From Bacillus zhangzhouensis (GTDB lineage Bacteria; Bacillota; Bacilli; Bacillales; Bacillaceae): a DNA stretch of 64,000 nucleotides. The notes under the pieces were generated by a model. It was not told where the DNA came from, did not search any database, and worked only from the letters and a program-made list of their open reading frames with translations. The stretch spans positions 1,364,001 through 1,428,000 of the forward strand of contig CP099514.1 of the NCBI GenBank assembly GCA_025809375.1, read 5' to 3'. A program made the position numbers and the translations under genes. Positions 46,052-56,124 of the stretch are shown piece after piece (the stretch's first letter is position 1; each line of letters starts with the position of its first letter).

Positions 46052-47050
46052 ATGTCAGGAGAAGTGCTTTCCCAGAATGAGATCGACGCATTATTATCCG
46101 CCATCTCAACAGGCGAAATGGATGCAGAAGAGCTGAAAAAAGAGGAAACGACGAAAAAAGTGAGGGTGTATGATTTTAAACGTGCACTGCGCTTTTCAAA
46201 AGACCAGATTCGAAGTTTAACAAGGATTCATGATAACTTCGCTAGACTGCTCACCACGCATTTTTCAGCGCAGCTAAGATCATATATTCAAATTACTGTC
46301 AGCTCGGTTGACCAAGTGCCATACGAAGAATTTATTCGTTCGATTCCTAATATGACATTATTAAACTTATTTTATGTCAGCCCGCTTGAAGGAAGAATCA
46401 TGCTTGAAGTGAACCCAACAATCGGCTATGCGATGATGGACAGGCTGATGGGTGGGATTGGCATTAGTCATAATAAGACAGAATCACTTACAGAAATCGA
46501 AACAAAGATTATCTCAAACATGTTTGAGGGAGCTTTGGAAAATTACAGAGAAGCGTGGCAGTCCATAACCGACATCGAGCCTGAAATGGCAGATTTCGAG
46601 GTAAATCCCCAGTTTGTTCAAATGGTGTCACCAAACGAAACAGTTGTCGTCATTTCTCTTAATACACAAATTGGCGAGGTAAGCGGGGTTATTAACCTCT
46701 GTATTCCTCACGTTGTATTAGAGCCTATTATTCCGAAGCTGTCTGTACACTACTGGATGCAGTCTGAACGAAATGAACCAAAACAGCAAGAAACAAAGGC
46801 CATTGAAAAACGGATTATGAAGGCAAAAATACCGGTAGTCGCAGAGCTGGGACAATCGGAAATGACGGTGGAAGAGTTTTTGAATTTGGAAATTGGTGAT
46901 TGTATTGCCTTGGACAAACCAGTAAATGCGCCTCTTACTGTTATGGTCGGAAATAAACCGAAATTCTTGGGACAGGCCGGCCGCGTGAATCGGAAACAGG
47001 CGATTCAAATTCTAGATCACGACATAAGAGGTGAAGAAGATGGAGAATAA
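46052..47050 (+). CDS. fliM: Flagellar motor switch protein FliM
   Basis: This encodes 332 residues. The N-terminal peptide LSQNEIDALLSAI is the CheY-P binding segment; the middle domain has the CheC-like fold with GRIMLEVNPTIGYAMMDRLMGG, and the C-terminal SpoA domain has NKPKFLGQAGRVNRK. It forms the switch with FliG and FliY. ATG 46052 follows TGGAGGTG. It overlaps fliY by 11 bases. Confidence 0.97.
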   Translation: MSGEVLSQNEIDALLSAISTGEMDAEELKKEETTKKVRVYDFKRALRFSKDQIRSLTRIHDNFARLLTTHFSAQLRSYIQITVSSVDQVPYEEFIRSIPNMTLLNLFYVSPLEGRIMLEVNPTIGYAMMDRLMGGIGISHNKTESLTEIETKIISNMFEGALENYREAWQSITDIEPEMADFEVNPQFVQMVSPNETVVVISLNTQIGEVSGVINLCIPHVVLEPIIPKLSVHYWMQSERNEPKQQETKAIEKRIMKAKIPVVAELGQSEMTVEEFLNLEIGDCIALDKPVNAPLTVMVGNKPKFLGQAGRVNRKQAIQILDHDIRGEEDGE

Positions 47051-48164
47051 CGGAAGTAAATTATCACAAGACGAAATCGATGCGCTCCTTAAAGGAGGCA
47101 GCAATGACGATATAGAGCCTGATACAATCCTTTCTGCAATGGAGCAAGATGCCATTGGAGAAATCGGAAATATTTCATTTGGCAGCTCTGCAACAGCACT
47201 TTCAACCCTATTAAATCAAAAAGTAGAGATTACAACTCCAACTGTTACAGTGATTCAAAAAAGTATGCTGAATGAGGAATTTCCTCATCCGTATGTTGCT
47301 ATTGAAGTGAATTATACGGAAGGTTTCAGCGCAAGTAACCTGCTTGTCGTCCAGCAAACAGATGCAGCGGTCATTGCAGACTTAATGATGGGCGGAGACG
47401 GGACAAATGCTGACCCCTCTTTAAGCGAGATTCACTTAAGTGCAGTGCAAGAAGCAATGAACCAAATGATGGGTTCTGCTGCGACATCCATGTCGACTGT
47501 CTTTAATAAAAAGATTGATATCTCTCCGCCACGCGTCGAATTACTTGATGTGAAAGAAGGAGAAGGGACAGACCGCATTCCAGCTGAAGAAATGCTTGTC
47601 AAAGTATCCTTCAGATTAAAAATAGGTGAACTCATCGATTCACATATTATGCAGCTTTATCCTATTACATTTGCGAAGGATTTAATCGCAGAATTAACAG
47701 ACCCTGCGCAAGAAGAAGAGCCGGTTCAAGAAGATCAAGTGAGTGCACCTGAACCTCAGCCGGCAGCTCCGCAAACGCAGTCTGTCCAAGCGCAGCACAC
47801 AGCACCGCCGAAAAAGCAGGCGAAGCCAAAACCGGCAGCACCTGTAAATGTGGCGCCAGTCGAATTTGAAGCGTTCAGTGAGCCTCAGCATACAACAAGC
47901 CAGCTTGGAAATCTTGATATGCTGATGGACATTCCGCTTTCCATTACGGTGGAACTTGGAAGAACTCAGCGCAGTGTGAAAGAAGTTCTTGAGCTATCAG
48001 CTGGAAGTATTATTGAACTGGACAAACTTGCTGGTGAGCCAGTAGACATTCTGGTTAACAAGCGGATCGTCGCCAAAGGGGAAGTCGTTGTCATTGATGA
48101 GAACTTTGGGGTTCGTGTAACTGACATTTTAAGTCAGTCAGAAAGACTGTCTAATTTAAAATAA
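47040..48164 (+). CDS. fliY: Switch protein and CheY-P phosphatase FliY
   Basis: This encodes 374 residues. The N-terminal peptide LSQDEIDALLKGG resembles FliM, followed by a CXY phosphatase domain with the two catalytic motifs EIGNISFGSSATALS and QEAMNQMMGSAATSMS, a linker rich in Pro, Gln and Ala (about 220-275), and a C-terminal FliN domain (SITVELGRTQRSVKEVLELS). It dephosphorylates CheY-P at the switch. I chose ATG 47040 behind AGAGGTG; GTG 47031 lies on that site. Confidence 0.96.
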   Translation: MENNGSKLSQDEIDALLKGGSNDDIEPDTILSAMEQDAIGEIGNISFGSSATALSTLLNQKVEITTPTVTVIQKSMLNEEFPHPYVAIEVNYTEGFSASNLLVVQQTDAAVIADLMMGGDGTNADPSLSEIHLSAVQEAMNQMMGSAATSMSTVFNKKIDISPPRVELLDVKEGEGTDRIPAEEMLVKVSFRLKIGELIDSHIMQLYPITFAKDLIAELTDPAQEEEPVQEDQVSAPEPQPAAPQTQSVQAQHTAPPKKQAKPKPAAPVNVAPVEFEAFSEPQHTTSQLGNLDMLMDIPLSITVELGRTQRSVKEVLELSAGSIIELDKLAGEPVDILVNKRIVAKGEVVVIDENFGVRVTDILSQSERLSNLK

Positions 48165-48191
48165 ACAAACATATAGGGAGAGAATGAATAA

Positions 48192-48554
48192 ATGGCTACT
48201 AAGGTATTAATCGTAGATGATGCAGCATTCATGAGAATGATGATCAAAGATATTCTTGTAAAAAACGGATTTGATGTAGTAGGAGAAGCAGAAAACGGCG
48301 CACAAGCAGTTGAAAAATACAAAGAAACATCTCCTGACCTTGTCACAATGGATATCACAATGCCAGAAATGGACGGAATCACAGCATTAAAAGAAATTAA
48401 ACAAATCGATGCTTCTGCAAAAATCATCATGTGTTCTGCTATGGGACAGCAGTCAATGGTGATTGACGCGATCCAAGCAGGTGCAAAAGACTTTATCGTG
48501 AAGCCATTCCAGGCAGACCGTGTACTTGAAGCAATTAATAAAACGTTAGGCTAA
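48192..48554 (+). CDS. cheY: Chemotaxis response regulator CheY
   Basis: This encodes 120 residues, a single receiver domain. The phosphoacceptor is Asp54 (LVTMDITMPEM); acidic pair Asp9-Asp10 and Lys104 region (FIVKPF) are present. CheA phosphorylates it; CheY-P binds FliM and FliY and in B. subtilis promotes counterclockwise rotation. ATG 48192 follows TAGGGAGAG. Confidence 0.97.
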   Translation: MATKVLIVDDAAFMRMMIKDILVKNGFDVVGEAENGAQAVEKYKETSPDLVTMDITMPEMDGITALKEIKQIDASAKIIMCSAMGQQSMVIDAIQAGAKDFIVKPFQADRVLEAINKTLG

Positions 48555-48569
48555 AAAAGGGTGTAAGAT

Positions 48570-49229
48570 TTGTTGAAAAAACGTTTGATATGTATAGCAA
48601 TGATCAGTTTTATGCTTTTCTTAACGATGCAGCCGGCCTCACTGTTTGCCGAAACGAAAGATCCTGAAAATGGCACAGTGAATGACTGGCTCAAAGATGA
48701 GAAAGAGAGCAAAAAGGATACAGAGAAGAAAACCACTGACAATCAAACGAATCCGGCAGAAGAAGTTCCCTCTTCTTCTGTCTCCATTATGGATTTTGTC
48801 AAAATGATTGGTGCCTTACTTTTTGTCATCCTGCTTATTTATGGATTGGTGAGATTTGTTGGTAAGCAAAACCGCTTACTCAAACCATTTCGATATGTTG
48901 AAAATATTGGCGGAACGACAGTCGGACAAAACCGTTCAGTCCAGCTGATCAAGGTGGGCAAACGAGTATTAGTTGTCGGCGTAGCAGACTCAATCCAGCT
49001 GCTAAAAGAAATTGATGATGAACAAGAATGTGAAGCAATCGTGAAACAATATGAAGAAGCGATGGAGAGTAAGACCGATTTACCAAAAATTGTTCAAAAA
49101 TTCACATCGCAGGTAAAGAAACATGATCAGCCGACCACTTCTTTTTCAGCCAATTTAAAAGCGCAGCTAGCCGAATTGAAAAAGACCCAATCAGAAGTCA
49201 GAAAGAAAGGCCCGAAACAAAATGAATGA
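48570..49229 (+). CDS. fliZ: Flagellar export-gate protein FliZ (FliO type)
   Basis: This encodes 219 residues. A signal peptide-like segment (residues 1-27, ending ASLFA), an acidic low-complexity linker (30-70) and a membrane helix at 74-96 are seen; the C-terminal part matches the FliO domain with RYVENIGGTTVGQNRSVQLIKVG-like sequence. It assists assembly of FliP. Two adjacent TTG codons (48570, 48573) are possible starts; the first gives MLKKRLICIA. It overlaps fliP by eight bases. Confidence 0.9.
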   Translation: MLKKRLICIAMISFMLFLTMQPASLFAETKDPENGTVNDWLKDEKESKKDTEKKTTDNQTNPAEEVPSSSVSIMDFVKMIGALLFVILLIYGLVRFVGKQNRLLKPFRYVENIGGTTVGQNRSVQLIKVGKRVLVVGVADSIQLLKEIDDEQECEAIVKQYEEAMESKTDLPKIVQKFTSQVKKHDQPTTSFSANLKAQLAELKKTQSEVRKKGPKQNE

Positions 49230-49887
49230 GTTTATCGATTTATTTAATTCCAGCGGTGCAGGAAATATCAGCACATCTGTCCGTCTTCTTTTACTTTTAA
49301 CTGTATTTTCGGTTGCACCGGGCATTCTCATTTTAATGACGTGTTTTACACGGATTGTGATTGTTCTTTCATTTGTCAGAACATCACTTGCAACCAACTC
49401 AATGCCGCCAAACCAAGTGCTTGTTGGACTTGCGTTGTTTCTCACATTTTTTATCATGGCACCCACGTTCTCACAGATTAATAAAGAGGCGCTGACGCCG
49501 CTTTTAAATGATGACATCACGTTAAATCAGGCGTATGAAAAAGCCGAAGTGCCTATTAAAGAGTTTATGAGTAAACATACGAGACAGAAAGATTTGGCTT
49601 TATTTCTTAGCTACGCAAAAATGGATACGCCTGAATCGATTAAAGATATTCCGTTAACGGCGATGGTTCCCGCTTTTGCCATTTCAGAATTAAAGACGGC
49701 ATTTCAAATTGGTTTCATGATCTTTATTCCATTTTTAATTATTGACATGGTGGTCGCAAGTGTTCTGATGTCAATGGGGATGATGATGCTTCCGCCGGTT
49801 ATGATATCGCTCCCTTTCAAAATATTGTTATTTGTATTAGTCGATGGATGGTATTTGATAGTTAAATCTTTGCTGCAAAGCTTTTAG
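49222..49887 (+). CDS. fliP: Flagellar export-gate protein FliP
   Basis: This encodes 221 residues. Two N-terminal membrane segments (about 17-45 and 58-80), the conserved MTCFTRIVIVLSFVRTSL motif and two C-terminal ones are seen. With FliQ and FliR it forms the channel of the type III export gate. ATG 49222 overlaps the end of fliZ by eight bases. Confidence 0.96.
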   Translation: MNEFIDLFNSSGAGNISTSVRLLLLLTVFSVAPGILILMTCFTRIVIVLSFVRTSLATNSMPPNQVLVGLALFLTFFIMAPTFSQINKEALTPLLNDDITLNQAYEKAEVPIKEFMSKHTRQKDLALFLSYAKMDTPESIKDIPLTAMVPAFAISELKTAFQIGFMIFIPFLIIDMVVASVLMSMGMMMLPPVMISLPFKILLFVLVDGWYLIVKSLLQSF

Positions 49888-49903
49888 AGTAGGTGCTTAA
49901 AAC

Positions 49904-50173
49904 ATGAGTTCAGAATTTGTCATTACGTTGGCCGAAAGATCAGTGTATGTAGTATTGCTTGTGAGTGGGCCGCTTCTAGCGCTCGCACTCATTGTGGGAC
50001 TAATTGTCAGTGTGTTTCAGGCGACAACCCAAATTCAAGAACAGACGCTTGCGTTTATTCCTAAGATTGTTGCAGTACTCATTGGACTTGTTGTGTTTGG
50101 TCCATGGATGCTTTCAACAATCGTGTCATTTACGACAGAGCTGTTCTCGAATTTAGATCGATTTGCAGGTTAA
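49904..50173 (+). CDS. fliQ: Flagellar export-gate protein FliQ
   Basis: This encodes 89 residues with two membrane helices (about 15-40 and 50-75) and the typical IVGLIVSVFQATTQIQEQTL motif. It lines the export channel with FliP and FliR. It starts 16 bases after fliP, with a modest ribosome site (GTAGG). Confidence 0.95.
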   Translation: MSSEFVITLAERSVYVVLLVSGPLLALALIVGLIVSVFQATTQIQEQTLAFIPKIVAVLIGLVVFGPWMLSTIVSFTTELFSNLDRFAG

Positions 50174-50179
50174 CCAGCG

Positions 50180-50959
50180 ATGTCAATCATAGAATTATTC
50201 CCTGCTTTTCTTTTAGTGTTTATTCGGATCACCGCTTTTTTTGTGACAGTACCGCTTTTAGCGCATAGAACGATTCCAGCTGTACACAGAGTTGGATTCT
50301 CCCTGTTTTTAGCCGTCATTAGTTTTAGCACCATAAAAGAACCGCCAGCACTCGACATAGACGGTCTTTATATGATGCTTGCGGTGAAAGAAGCAATGGT
50401 CGGACTTCTGCTTGGGCTGATTGCATACATCATGGTGTCCGCTGTTCAAATTGCCGGCTCATTCATTGATTTTCAAATGGGTTTTGCCATTGCCAATATT
50501 ATTGATCCGCAAACAGGGGCGCAAACGCCGCTGATGGGACAGTTTTTTTATACAGTCACATTGCTTTTGATGCTGGCAACAAACGCACATCACCTGCTGC
50601 TTGATGGAATCTATTACAGCTTTCAATACATTGCAGTTGATCAATACGCGCTGAATTTCGGCAGTGAATCCTTTGCTTATTTTATTGCAAAAAGCTTCAA
50701 CCAAATGTTTATCATAGCCTTTCAAATTTCGGCACCTGTAGTGGCAAGTCTGTTTTTAGTCGATTTGGCACTGGGAATTGTGGCACGTACAGTTCCACAA
50801 ATGAACGTATTTGTGGTCGGACTTCCTATTAAAATGGGTGTGAGTTTTATTATGATCATCATCTGTATGGGCGTCATCTTCGGTGTTGTCCAAAATACAT
50901 TTGAAACGATAGTACTCACCATGAGGAATTTCTTAGCATTGGTCGGTGGTTCGTCATGA
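50180..50959 (+). CDS. fliR: Flagellar export-gate protein FliR
   Basis: This encodes 259 residues with about six membrane helices, including the conserved FITA-type region FIRITAFFVTVPLLAHRT at the N-terminus and NVFVVGLPIKMGVSF near the end. It completes the FliPQR gate. ATG 50180 is six bases after fliQ; its stop overlaps flhB by four bases. Confidence 0.95.
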   Translation: MSIIELFPAFLLVFIRITAFFVTVPLLAHRTIPAVHRVGFSLFLAVISFSTIKEPPALDIDGLYMMLAVKEAMVGLLLGLIAYIMVSAVQIAGSFIDFQMGFAIANIIDPQTGAQTPLMGQFFYTVTLLLMLATNAHHLLLDGIYYSFQYIAVDQYALNFGSESFAYFIAKSFNQMFIIAFQISAPVVASLFLVDLALGIVARTVPQMNVFVVGLPIKMGVSFIMIIICMGVIFGVVQNTFETIVLTMRNFLALVGGSS

Positions 50960-52044
50960 TGACAGGGCTTAGACTAGACTTGCAATTTTTCGCAGGTGAA
51001 AAAACAGAAAAAGCAACGCCGAAAAAAAGGCGGGATTCACGTAAAAAAGGACAGGTTGCCAAAAGTACCGATGTCAATACAGCCATCTCATTTTTATTCA
51101 TCTTTTTATCATTCTTTTTTATTGGGCCTTTTATGAAAGAGCGGATTATCGCGCTCATTGAACGTTTTTATTCAACAACCATGCTAATGAAGGTTAGTAC
51201 TTCTAATATTCATCAATTATTCTTGGAATTGCTTCAGGAAACCGGATTCCTCCTCATGCCAATCCTTGGTGTTGGTATGCTGGCCGGGATTATCAGTAAC
51301 TATTTACAAGTCGGCTTTCTCTTTTCGACAGAAGTGATCAAACCGAAATTAGAAAAGCTTGACCCAATCAAAGGGTTTAAGCGGATATACAGTATTCGAG
51401 CCCTCGTAGAGCTATTAAAATCCATTTTAAAAATTAGCTTTGTTGGCTTTGCGACATTTATTGCTCTTTGGATGCACTTTGACGAAATTCTGCGGCTGCC
51501 TTTATTAACAGCAGAGGAAACCCTTCATTTCGTCGCAAATATGACCTTAATTATGGGGCTGTATGCTGCTGGTGCTCTTCTGATCTTGGCAGGGCTTGAT
51601 TATATGTATCAGAAATTTGATTATGAAAAAAACTTGCGGATGTCCAAACAAGACATCAAAGATGAGTATAAAAAATCAGAGGGTGACCCGCTCATAAAAT
51701 CAAAGATTAAACAGCGTCAGCGGGAAATGGCCATGAGACGGATGATGCAGGAAGTCCCAAAAGCGGACGTTATCATTACAAATCCAACCCACTATGCAAT
51801 TGCCTTAAAGTATGACGAGGAAAAAATGGACGCGCCCTATGTTGTGGCAAAGGGTACGGATATTTTGGCTTTGAAAATTAAAACGATTGCGAAAGAACAT
51901 GATGTCATGACTGTTGAGAACAGGCCGCTTGCCCGTGCACTCTATGATCAGGTCGACATCGACCAAGCGGTGCCAGAAGAATACTTTAAGGCCATCGCAG
52001 AAATTTTAGCTTACGTCTATAAAACGAAACAAAAGATTTTATGA
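50956..52044 (+). CDS. flhB: Flagellar export specificity-switch protein FlhB
   Basis: This encodes 362 residues. Four membrane helices lie between residues 40 and 215, followed by the cytoplasmic domain with the autocleavage site NPTH at 276-279. The cleaved tail (PTHYAIALKYDEEKMDAPYVVAKG-type) is what FliK acts on. ATG 50956 overlaps the fliR stop. The tail closely resembles the small YlqH protein encoded at 24498 of this window. Confidence 0.97.
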   Translation: MMTGLRLDLQFFAGEKTEKATPKKRRDSRKKGQVAKSTDVNTAISFLFIFLSFFFIGPFMKERIIALIERFYSTTMLMKVSTSNIHQLFLELLQETGFLLMPILGVGMLAGIISNYLQVGFLFSTEVIKPKLEKLDPIKGFKRIYSIRALVELLKSILKISFVGFATFIALWMHFDEILRLPLLTAEETLHFVANMTLIMGLYAAGALLILAGLDYMYQKFDYEKNLRMSKQDIKDEYKKSEGDPLIKSKIKQRQREMAMRRMMQEVPKADVIITNPTHYAIALKYDEEKMDAPYVVAKGTDILALKIKTIAKEHDVMTVENRPLARALYDQVDIDQAVPEEYFKAIAEILAYVYKTKQKIL

Positions 52045-52073
52045 ACTTTTGGTTTTAAAAGGAGAGAACAGGC

Positions 52074-54107
52074 ATGTCAGCAAGAGATTTATCTGTTTTA
52101 ATCAGTGTTATTTTAATTGTGGCGATGCTGGTCATACCGTTTCCGCCCGTTTTATTAAGTATTTTAATCATTATTAATATTTCTCTTGCGCTTATCGTGC
52201 TTCTCACCACAATGAACATGCAAGAACCACTTCAATTTTCAATTTTTCCATCATTGCTTTTGCTCTTAACGTTGTTTCGTTTAGGGCTTAACATCTCTAC
52301 AACACGTTCTATTCTTTCAACAGGAGATGCTGGAAAGGTTGTAGAAACGTTCGGTTCATTTGTTGTTGGAGGAAATCTCCTCGTTGGTCTTGTTGTTTTC
52401 CTAATCCTGATCATTATTCAGTTTATTGTTATTACCAAAGGGGCAGAGCGTGTGTCAGAGGTTGCGGCAAGATTTACACTCGATGCGATGCCAGGTAAAC
52501 AAATGAGTATTGACGCAGATTTAAATGCAGGAATGCTGACAGAAAGTGAAGCAAGAAATCGTCGTGAAAAAGTAGCGAGAGAAGCAGACTTTTATGGAGC
52601 GATGGATGGTGCCAGTAAGTTCGTTAAAGGGGATGCCATCGCAGGTATTATCATCGTCATCATCAATATTATATTTGGAATCATTATCGGAATGATGCAG
52701 CAAGGAATGTCAATTCAAGAATCAGCTTCCCATTTTACCCTATTAACGGTAGGGGACGGAATTGTTTCGCAAATTCCAGCACTCCTCATCTCAACGGCAA
52801 CAGGGATTGTTGTGACGAGAGCAGCTTCTAACGGAAACCTTGGATCAGACATTACAGGGCAGCTCTTTGCATTCCCAGCCATGCTTTATGTTACAGCCGG
52901 CACGATCTTCCTTCTTGGGCTGTTTACACCAATCGGCATACTTTTGACAGGGCCGATCGCAGGTTTACTTGCACTTGGCGCATACATGATGTCGAAAAAC
53001 AAACAAGACCAAGAAGAAATCGAAGAGGTACTCGAGGAACAGGCAGAGGTAGAAGAGATGAAAAGTCCAGAAAGCGTTATTCATCTCCTGCAAATGGATG
53101 CCATTGAATTTGAATTTGGCTACGGCCTCATCCCGCTCGCTGATGCAAATCAGGGCGGTGACCTGTTAGACCGAATTGTGATGATCCGAAGGCAGCTTGC
53201 CCTCGAACTAGGTCTTGTCATTCCAGTCGTCCGGATTCGGGACAATATTGCACTGAACCCAAATGAATACAGGTTGAAAATTAAAGGAAATGAAGTAGCA
53301 AAAGGGGAGCTGCTGCTTGATCACTACTTAGCGATGTCCCCAACACCTGATGATGATCCAATTGAAGGAATTGAAACAATCGAACCTTCCTTTGGCCTGC
53401 CGGCTAAATGGATATCAGAAGCAGAAAAAGATCAGGCTGAGATGCTAGGCTATACGGTTGTGGACCCAGCATCTGTAGTGTCTACTCACATCACAGAGAA
53501 GATTAGACAAAATGCACACGAACTGCTCGGACGCCAAGAAACGAAGCAATTAATCGATCATCTGAAAGAAAGTTATCCTGTCTTAGTGGATGAGGTAACG
53601 CCAAATCCGCTGGCAGTCGGTGATATTCAAAAAGTACTGGCGAAGCTGCTGAAAGAAAAGGTCTCTATCCGAAACCTTGTCACCATTTTTGAGACGCTTG
53701 CAGACTATGGAAAATTAACGACTGATACAGATTTATTAACAGAGTATGTTAGACAGGCACTGGCAAGACAGATTACCGCACAGTATGCAAAAGAAAATGA
53801 ATCATTGAAAGTTGTGACATGCTCAGGTCGAGTAGAAAAGGTGATTGCAGACAGCGTTCAGCAGACAGAGCATGGCAACTACTTATCATTAGACCCAGAA
53901 TCCTCTGAAAGTGTGATTCAATCAGTGGCGAGAGAAATTGAACAGCTTTCGCTTCGTCAGGAAACGCCGGTTCTATTATGCTCACCTCCTATAAGAATGT
54001 ACGTGAAGCAGTTGTTAGAAAGATATTTCCCAGATTTACCGGTACTATCTTATAACGAACTAGAAGCGAATGTGGAAGTACAGAGCATCGGAGTGGTGGA
54101 TATCTAA
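52074..54107 (+). CDS. flhA: Flagellar export-gate protein FlhA
   Basis: This encodes 677 residues. The N-terminal half has about eight membrane helices, with the conserved FHIPEP-region GNLLVGLVVFLILIIIQFIV and ARFTLDAMPGKQMSIDADL; the C-terminal cytoplasmic half (from about 310) forms the nonameric substrate-docking ring. ATG 52074 follows AAAAGGAGAG. The stop overlaps flhF by one base (TAATG). Confidence 0.97.
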   Translation: MSARDLSVLISVILIVAMLVIPFPPVLLSILIIINISLALIVLLTTMNMQEPLQFSIFPSLLLLLTLFRLGLNISTTRSILSTGDAGKVVETFGSFVVGGNLLVGLVVFLILIIIQFIVITKGAERVSEVAARFTLDAMPGKQMSIDADLNAGMLTESEARNRREKVAREADFYGAMDGASKFVKGDAIAGIIIVIINIIFGIIIGMMQQGMSIQESASHFTLLTVGDGIVSQIPALLISTATGIVVTRAASNGNLGSDITGQLFAFPAMLYVTAGTIFLLGLFTPIGILLTGPIAGLLALGAYMMSKNKQDQEEIEEVLEEQAEVEEMKSPESVIHLLQMDAIEFEFGYGLIPLADANQGGDLLDRIVMIRRQLALELGLVIPVVRIRDNIALNPNEYRLKIKGNEVAKGELLLDHYLAMSPTPDDDPIEGIETIEPSFGLPAKWISEAEKDQAEMLGYTVVDPASVVSTHITEKIRQNAHELLGRQETKQLIDHLKESYPVLVDEVTPNPLAVGDIQKVLAKLLKEKVSIRNLVTIFETLADYGKLTTDTDLLTEYVRQALARQITAQYAKENESLKVVTCSGRVEKVIADSVQQTEHGNYLSLDPESSESVIQSVAREIEQLSLRQETPVLLCSPPIRMYVKQLLERYFPDLPVLSYNELEANVEVQSIGVVDI

Positions 54108-55225
54108 TGAAAATGAAAAAAATCACAGCAAATTCTATGCAGGAGGCAACGATTCAAATCAGGCAGCAGCTTGGCAAAGATGCCGTTATTTTAAATTCCA
54201 AAACCGTTGTCAAACGCAAACTGTTCGGTTTGAAAAAACAGCAAATGGTCGAAGTGATTGCAGTTTTGGATCAAGATTTCGAGGAAAGAGCTGGTAAAGG
54301 TTTAAACCCAGCACCGGCTCTTCCAGTGTTACCGAAAAAGGAACAAGTTCAAAAGCTGCCCGAAGAGCCTTCCTTTGTTCCCAAGGCAGCGAAACCAGCA
54401 CCGTCTCATACTCAGCCTTTAGAATATGTAAGGAATGAACGGCATGCGGGTATTCTGCCTGACCCTCTCATAGCAATCGATCAAAAGCTAAAAGATCAAG
54501 GTCTTGATGATGCCATTCGAGACGAATGCCTGAAGGGTCTTTTAACAAAGGGCGCAGTTAAAGAAGATCATATAAAAAAAGAACTTGAACAACTGCTGAC
54601 AGATATGCTGCCAGCTAAAACCACTGATGAGCCGATGATTACTTCAAAATACATTGTACTGTTCGGGTCAACCGGAGCTGGTAAAACGACAACGATTGCA
54701 AAGCTGGCCGCTAAAACGGCCATTCAGCAGCAAAAGAAAATTGCTTTTATTACAACCGATACGTACCGGATTGCTGCCATCGAACAGCTGAAAACATATG
54801 CTGAACTGCTGAATGCACCACTTGAGGTTTGTTATTCGAGAGAAGATTTTGTCAATGCCCAAGAGACCTTTAAAGAATATGATCATATTTTCATCGATAC
54901 AGCAGGTCGTAACTTTAAAGAAGAAGCGTATATCAAAGAGTTGACCGACATTATTCCATTTGATGAGAGCATTCAAAGTTTCCTTGTGATGAGTGCTACA
55001 TCGAAGTATCAAGATATGAAAGCCATGGTCAAACGCTTTGAACACGTTCCAATCGATCAATTCATTTTTACAAAAGTAGATGAAACAGACACGATGGGAA
55101 CCATTTTTCAAATCATCGCAGACTCTCAAATCAAACTTGGTTTTTTAACAAATGGCCAAAATGTGCCTGAGGATATTCTAGAAGGTTCTCCTCTTGAACT
55201 AACAAGGATGGTTTTACAATCATGA
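54107..55225 (+). CDS. flhF: SRP-family GTPase FlhF
   Basis: This encodes 372 residues. A basic B domain (1-60), a Pro-rich linker (68-105) and an NG GTPase domain with G1 GSTGAGKT at 187-194, DTAGRNF and TKVDETD are visible. FlhF sets flagellar number and place with FlhG. It is the third SRP-type GTPase in the window beside Ffh and FtsY. ATG 54107 overlaps the flhA stop by one base. Confidence 0.96.
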   Translation: MKMKKITANSMQEATIQIRQQLGKDAVILNSKTVVKRKLFGLKKQQMVEVIAVLDQDFEERAGKGLNPAPALPVLPKKEQVQKLPEEPSFVPKAAKPAPSHTQPLEYVRNERHAGILPDPLIAIDQKLKDQGLDDAIRDECLKGLLTKGAVKEDHIKKELEQLLTDMLPAKTTDEPMITSKYIVLFGSTGAGKTTTIAKLAAKTAIQQQKKIAFITTDTYRIAAIEQLKTYAELLNAPLEVCYSREDFVNAQETFKEYDHIFIDTAGRNFKEEAYIKELTDIIPFDESIQSFLVMSATSKYQDMKAMVKRFEHVPIDQFIFTKVDETDTMGTIFQIIADSQIKLGFLTNGQNVPEDILEGSPLELTRMVLQS

Positions 55226-56124
55226 AGCCCGACCAAGCAGAAGGATTAAGAAATCTAGTTCAGCAGAGTCAACTGATTACACCGGATCCTCTTAACGTCA
55301 GCGGACAGGCAAAAACCATCGCCGTCATGAGCGGTAAAGGCGGAGTAGGTAAATCGAATTTGACACTGAATATGGCATTGTCTATCGCAAGTACAGGCAA
55401 AAGAGTGTTAGTGATCGATCTTGATTTTGGGATGGGGAATATTGATATTTTACTAGGGAAAACATCTACTATTTCTATATTAGATGTTCTCGTTAGAAAA
55501 AAATCCTTCCAAGCAGCCATGACAAAAGGTACGGATAACTTATATTACATTTCTGGCGGAAGTGGACTTGAACAACTGTTTTCTTTAGATAAAGATCAAT
55601 GGTCGTTCTTTTTGGAAGAGATGGAAAGAATGATGCAGGGCTTCGATTGTATTTTCTTTGATATGGGAGCCGGCTTGTCAAAAGATCAGCTGCCTTTTGT
55701 CTTATCAGCAGGAGAAGTGGTCGTTGTGACGACGCCAGAGCCAACATCCATCATGGATGCCTACAGCGCGATTAAACACTTAGCCATTCATCAGTTTGAA
55801 CGGTCTGTGCAAATCATTGTCAACCGGTGCAAAAATTCGTCAGAAGGATCTGAAACCTACCGGAAATTAGCAGGAGTGGTCACATCTTTTCTTCATAGAA
55901 AACTTGTATTTGCTGGCGCTGTGCCTGATGATCCTGCTGTTCCTAAAGCAGTATCAGAACAAATTCCATTTTATATGAAGCAGCCTCATTCAAGGCTGAG
56001 TAAAACCATTAAGATGCTGGCAGAAACACTATATTATCAGCAGATAAGAGAGGCACGGAGAGAACAGCATACGTTTATAGATAAGTTGTCCTCTTTTTTT
56101 AAAAGGAGGAAGATGGACTCGTGA
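55222..56124 (+). CDS. flhG: MinD-type ATPase FlhG (YlxH)
   Basis: This encodes 300 residues. The deviant Walker A motif GKGGVGKS lies at 38-45, and the N-terminal segment (EGLRNLVQQSQ) carries the FlhF-activating Gln motif. The C-terminal helix with KRRKMDS may serve membrane association. It stimulates FlhF GTP hydrolysis and delivers switch proteins to the basal body. ATG 55222 overlaps flhF by four bases; GTGA overlaps cheB. Confidence 0.95.
   Translation: MKPDQAEGLRNLVQQSQLITPDPLNVSGQAKTIAVMSGKGGVGKSNLTLNMALSIASTGKRVLVIDLDFGMGNIDILLGKTSTISILDVLVRKKSFQAAMTKGTDNLYYISGGSGLEQLFSLDKDQWSFFLEEMERMMQGFDCIFFDMGAGLSKDQLPFVLSAGEVVVVTTPEPTSIMDAYSAIKHLAIHQFERSVQIIVNRCKNSSEGSETYRKLAGVVTSFLHRKLVFAGAVPDDPAVPKAVSEQIPFYMKQPHSRLSKTIKMLAETLYYQQIREARREQHTFIDKLSSFFKRRKMDS

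Noticed and set aside
54668..55129. 153-codon Cys/Phe-rich ORF on the minus strand in flhF
   Set aside because: Antisense to the GTPase domain of flhF; composition is that of reverse-complement coding sequence.
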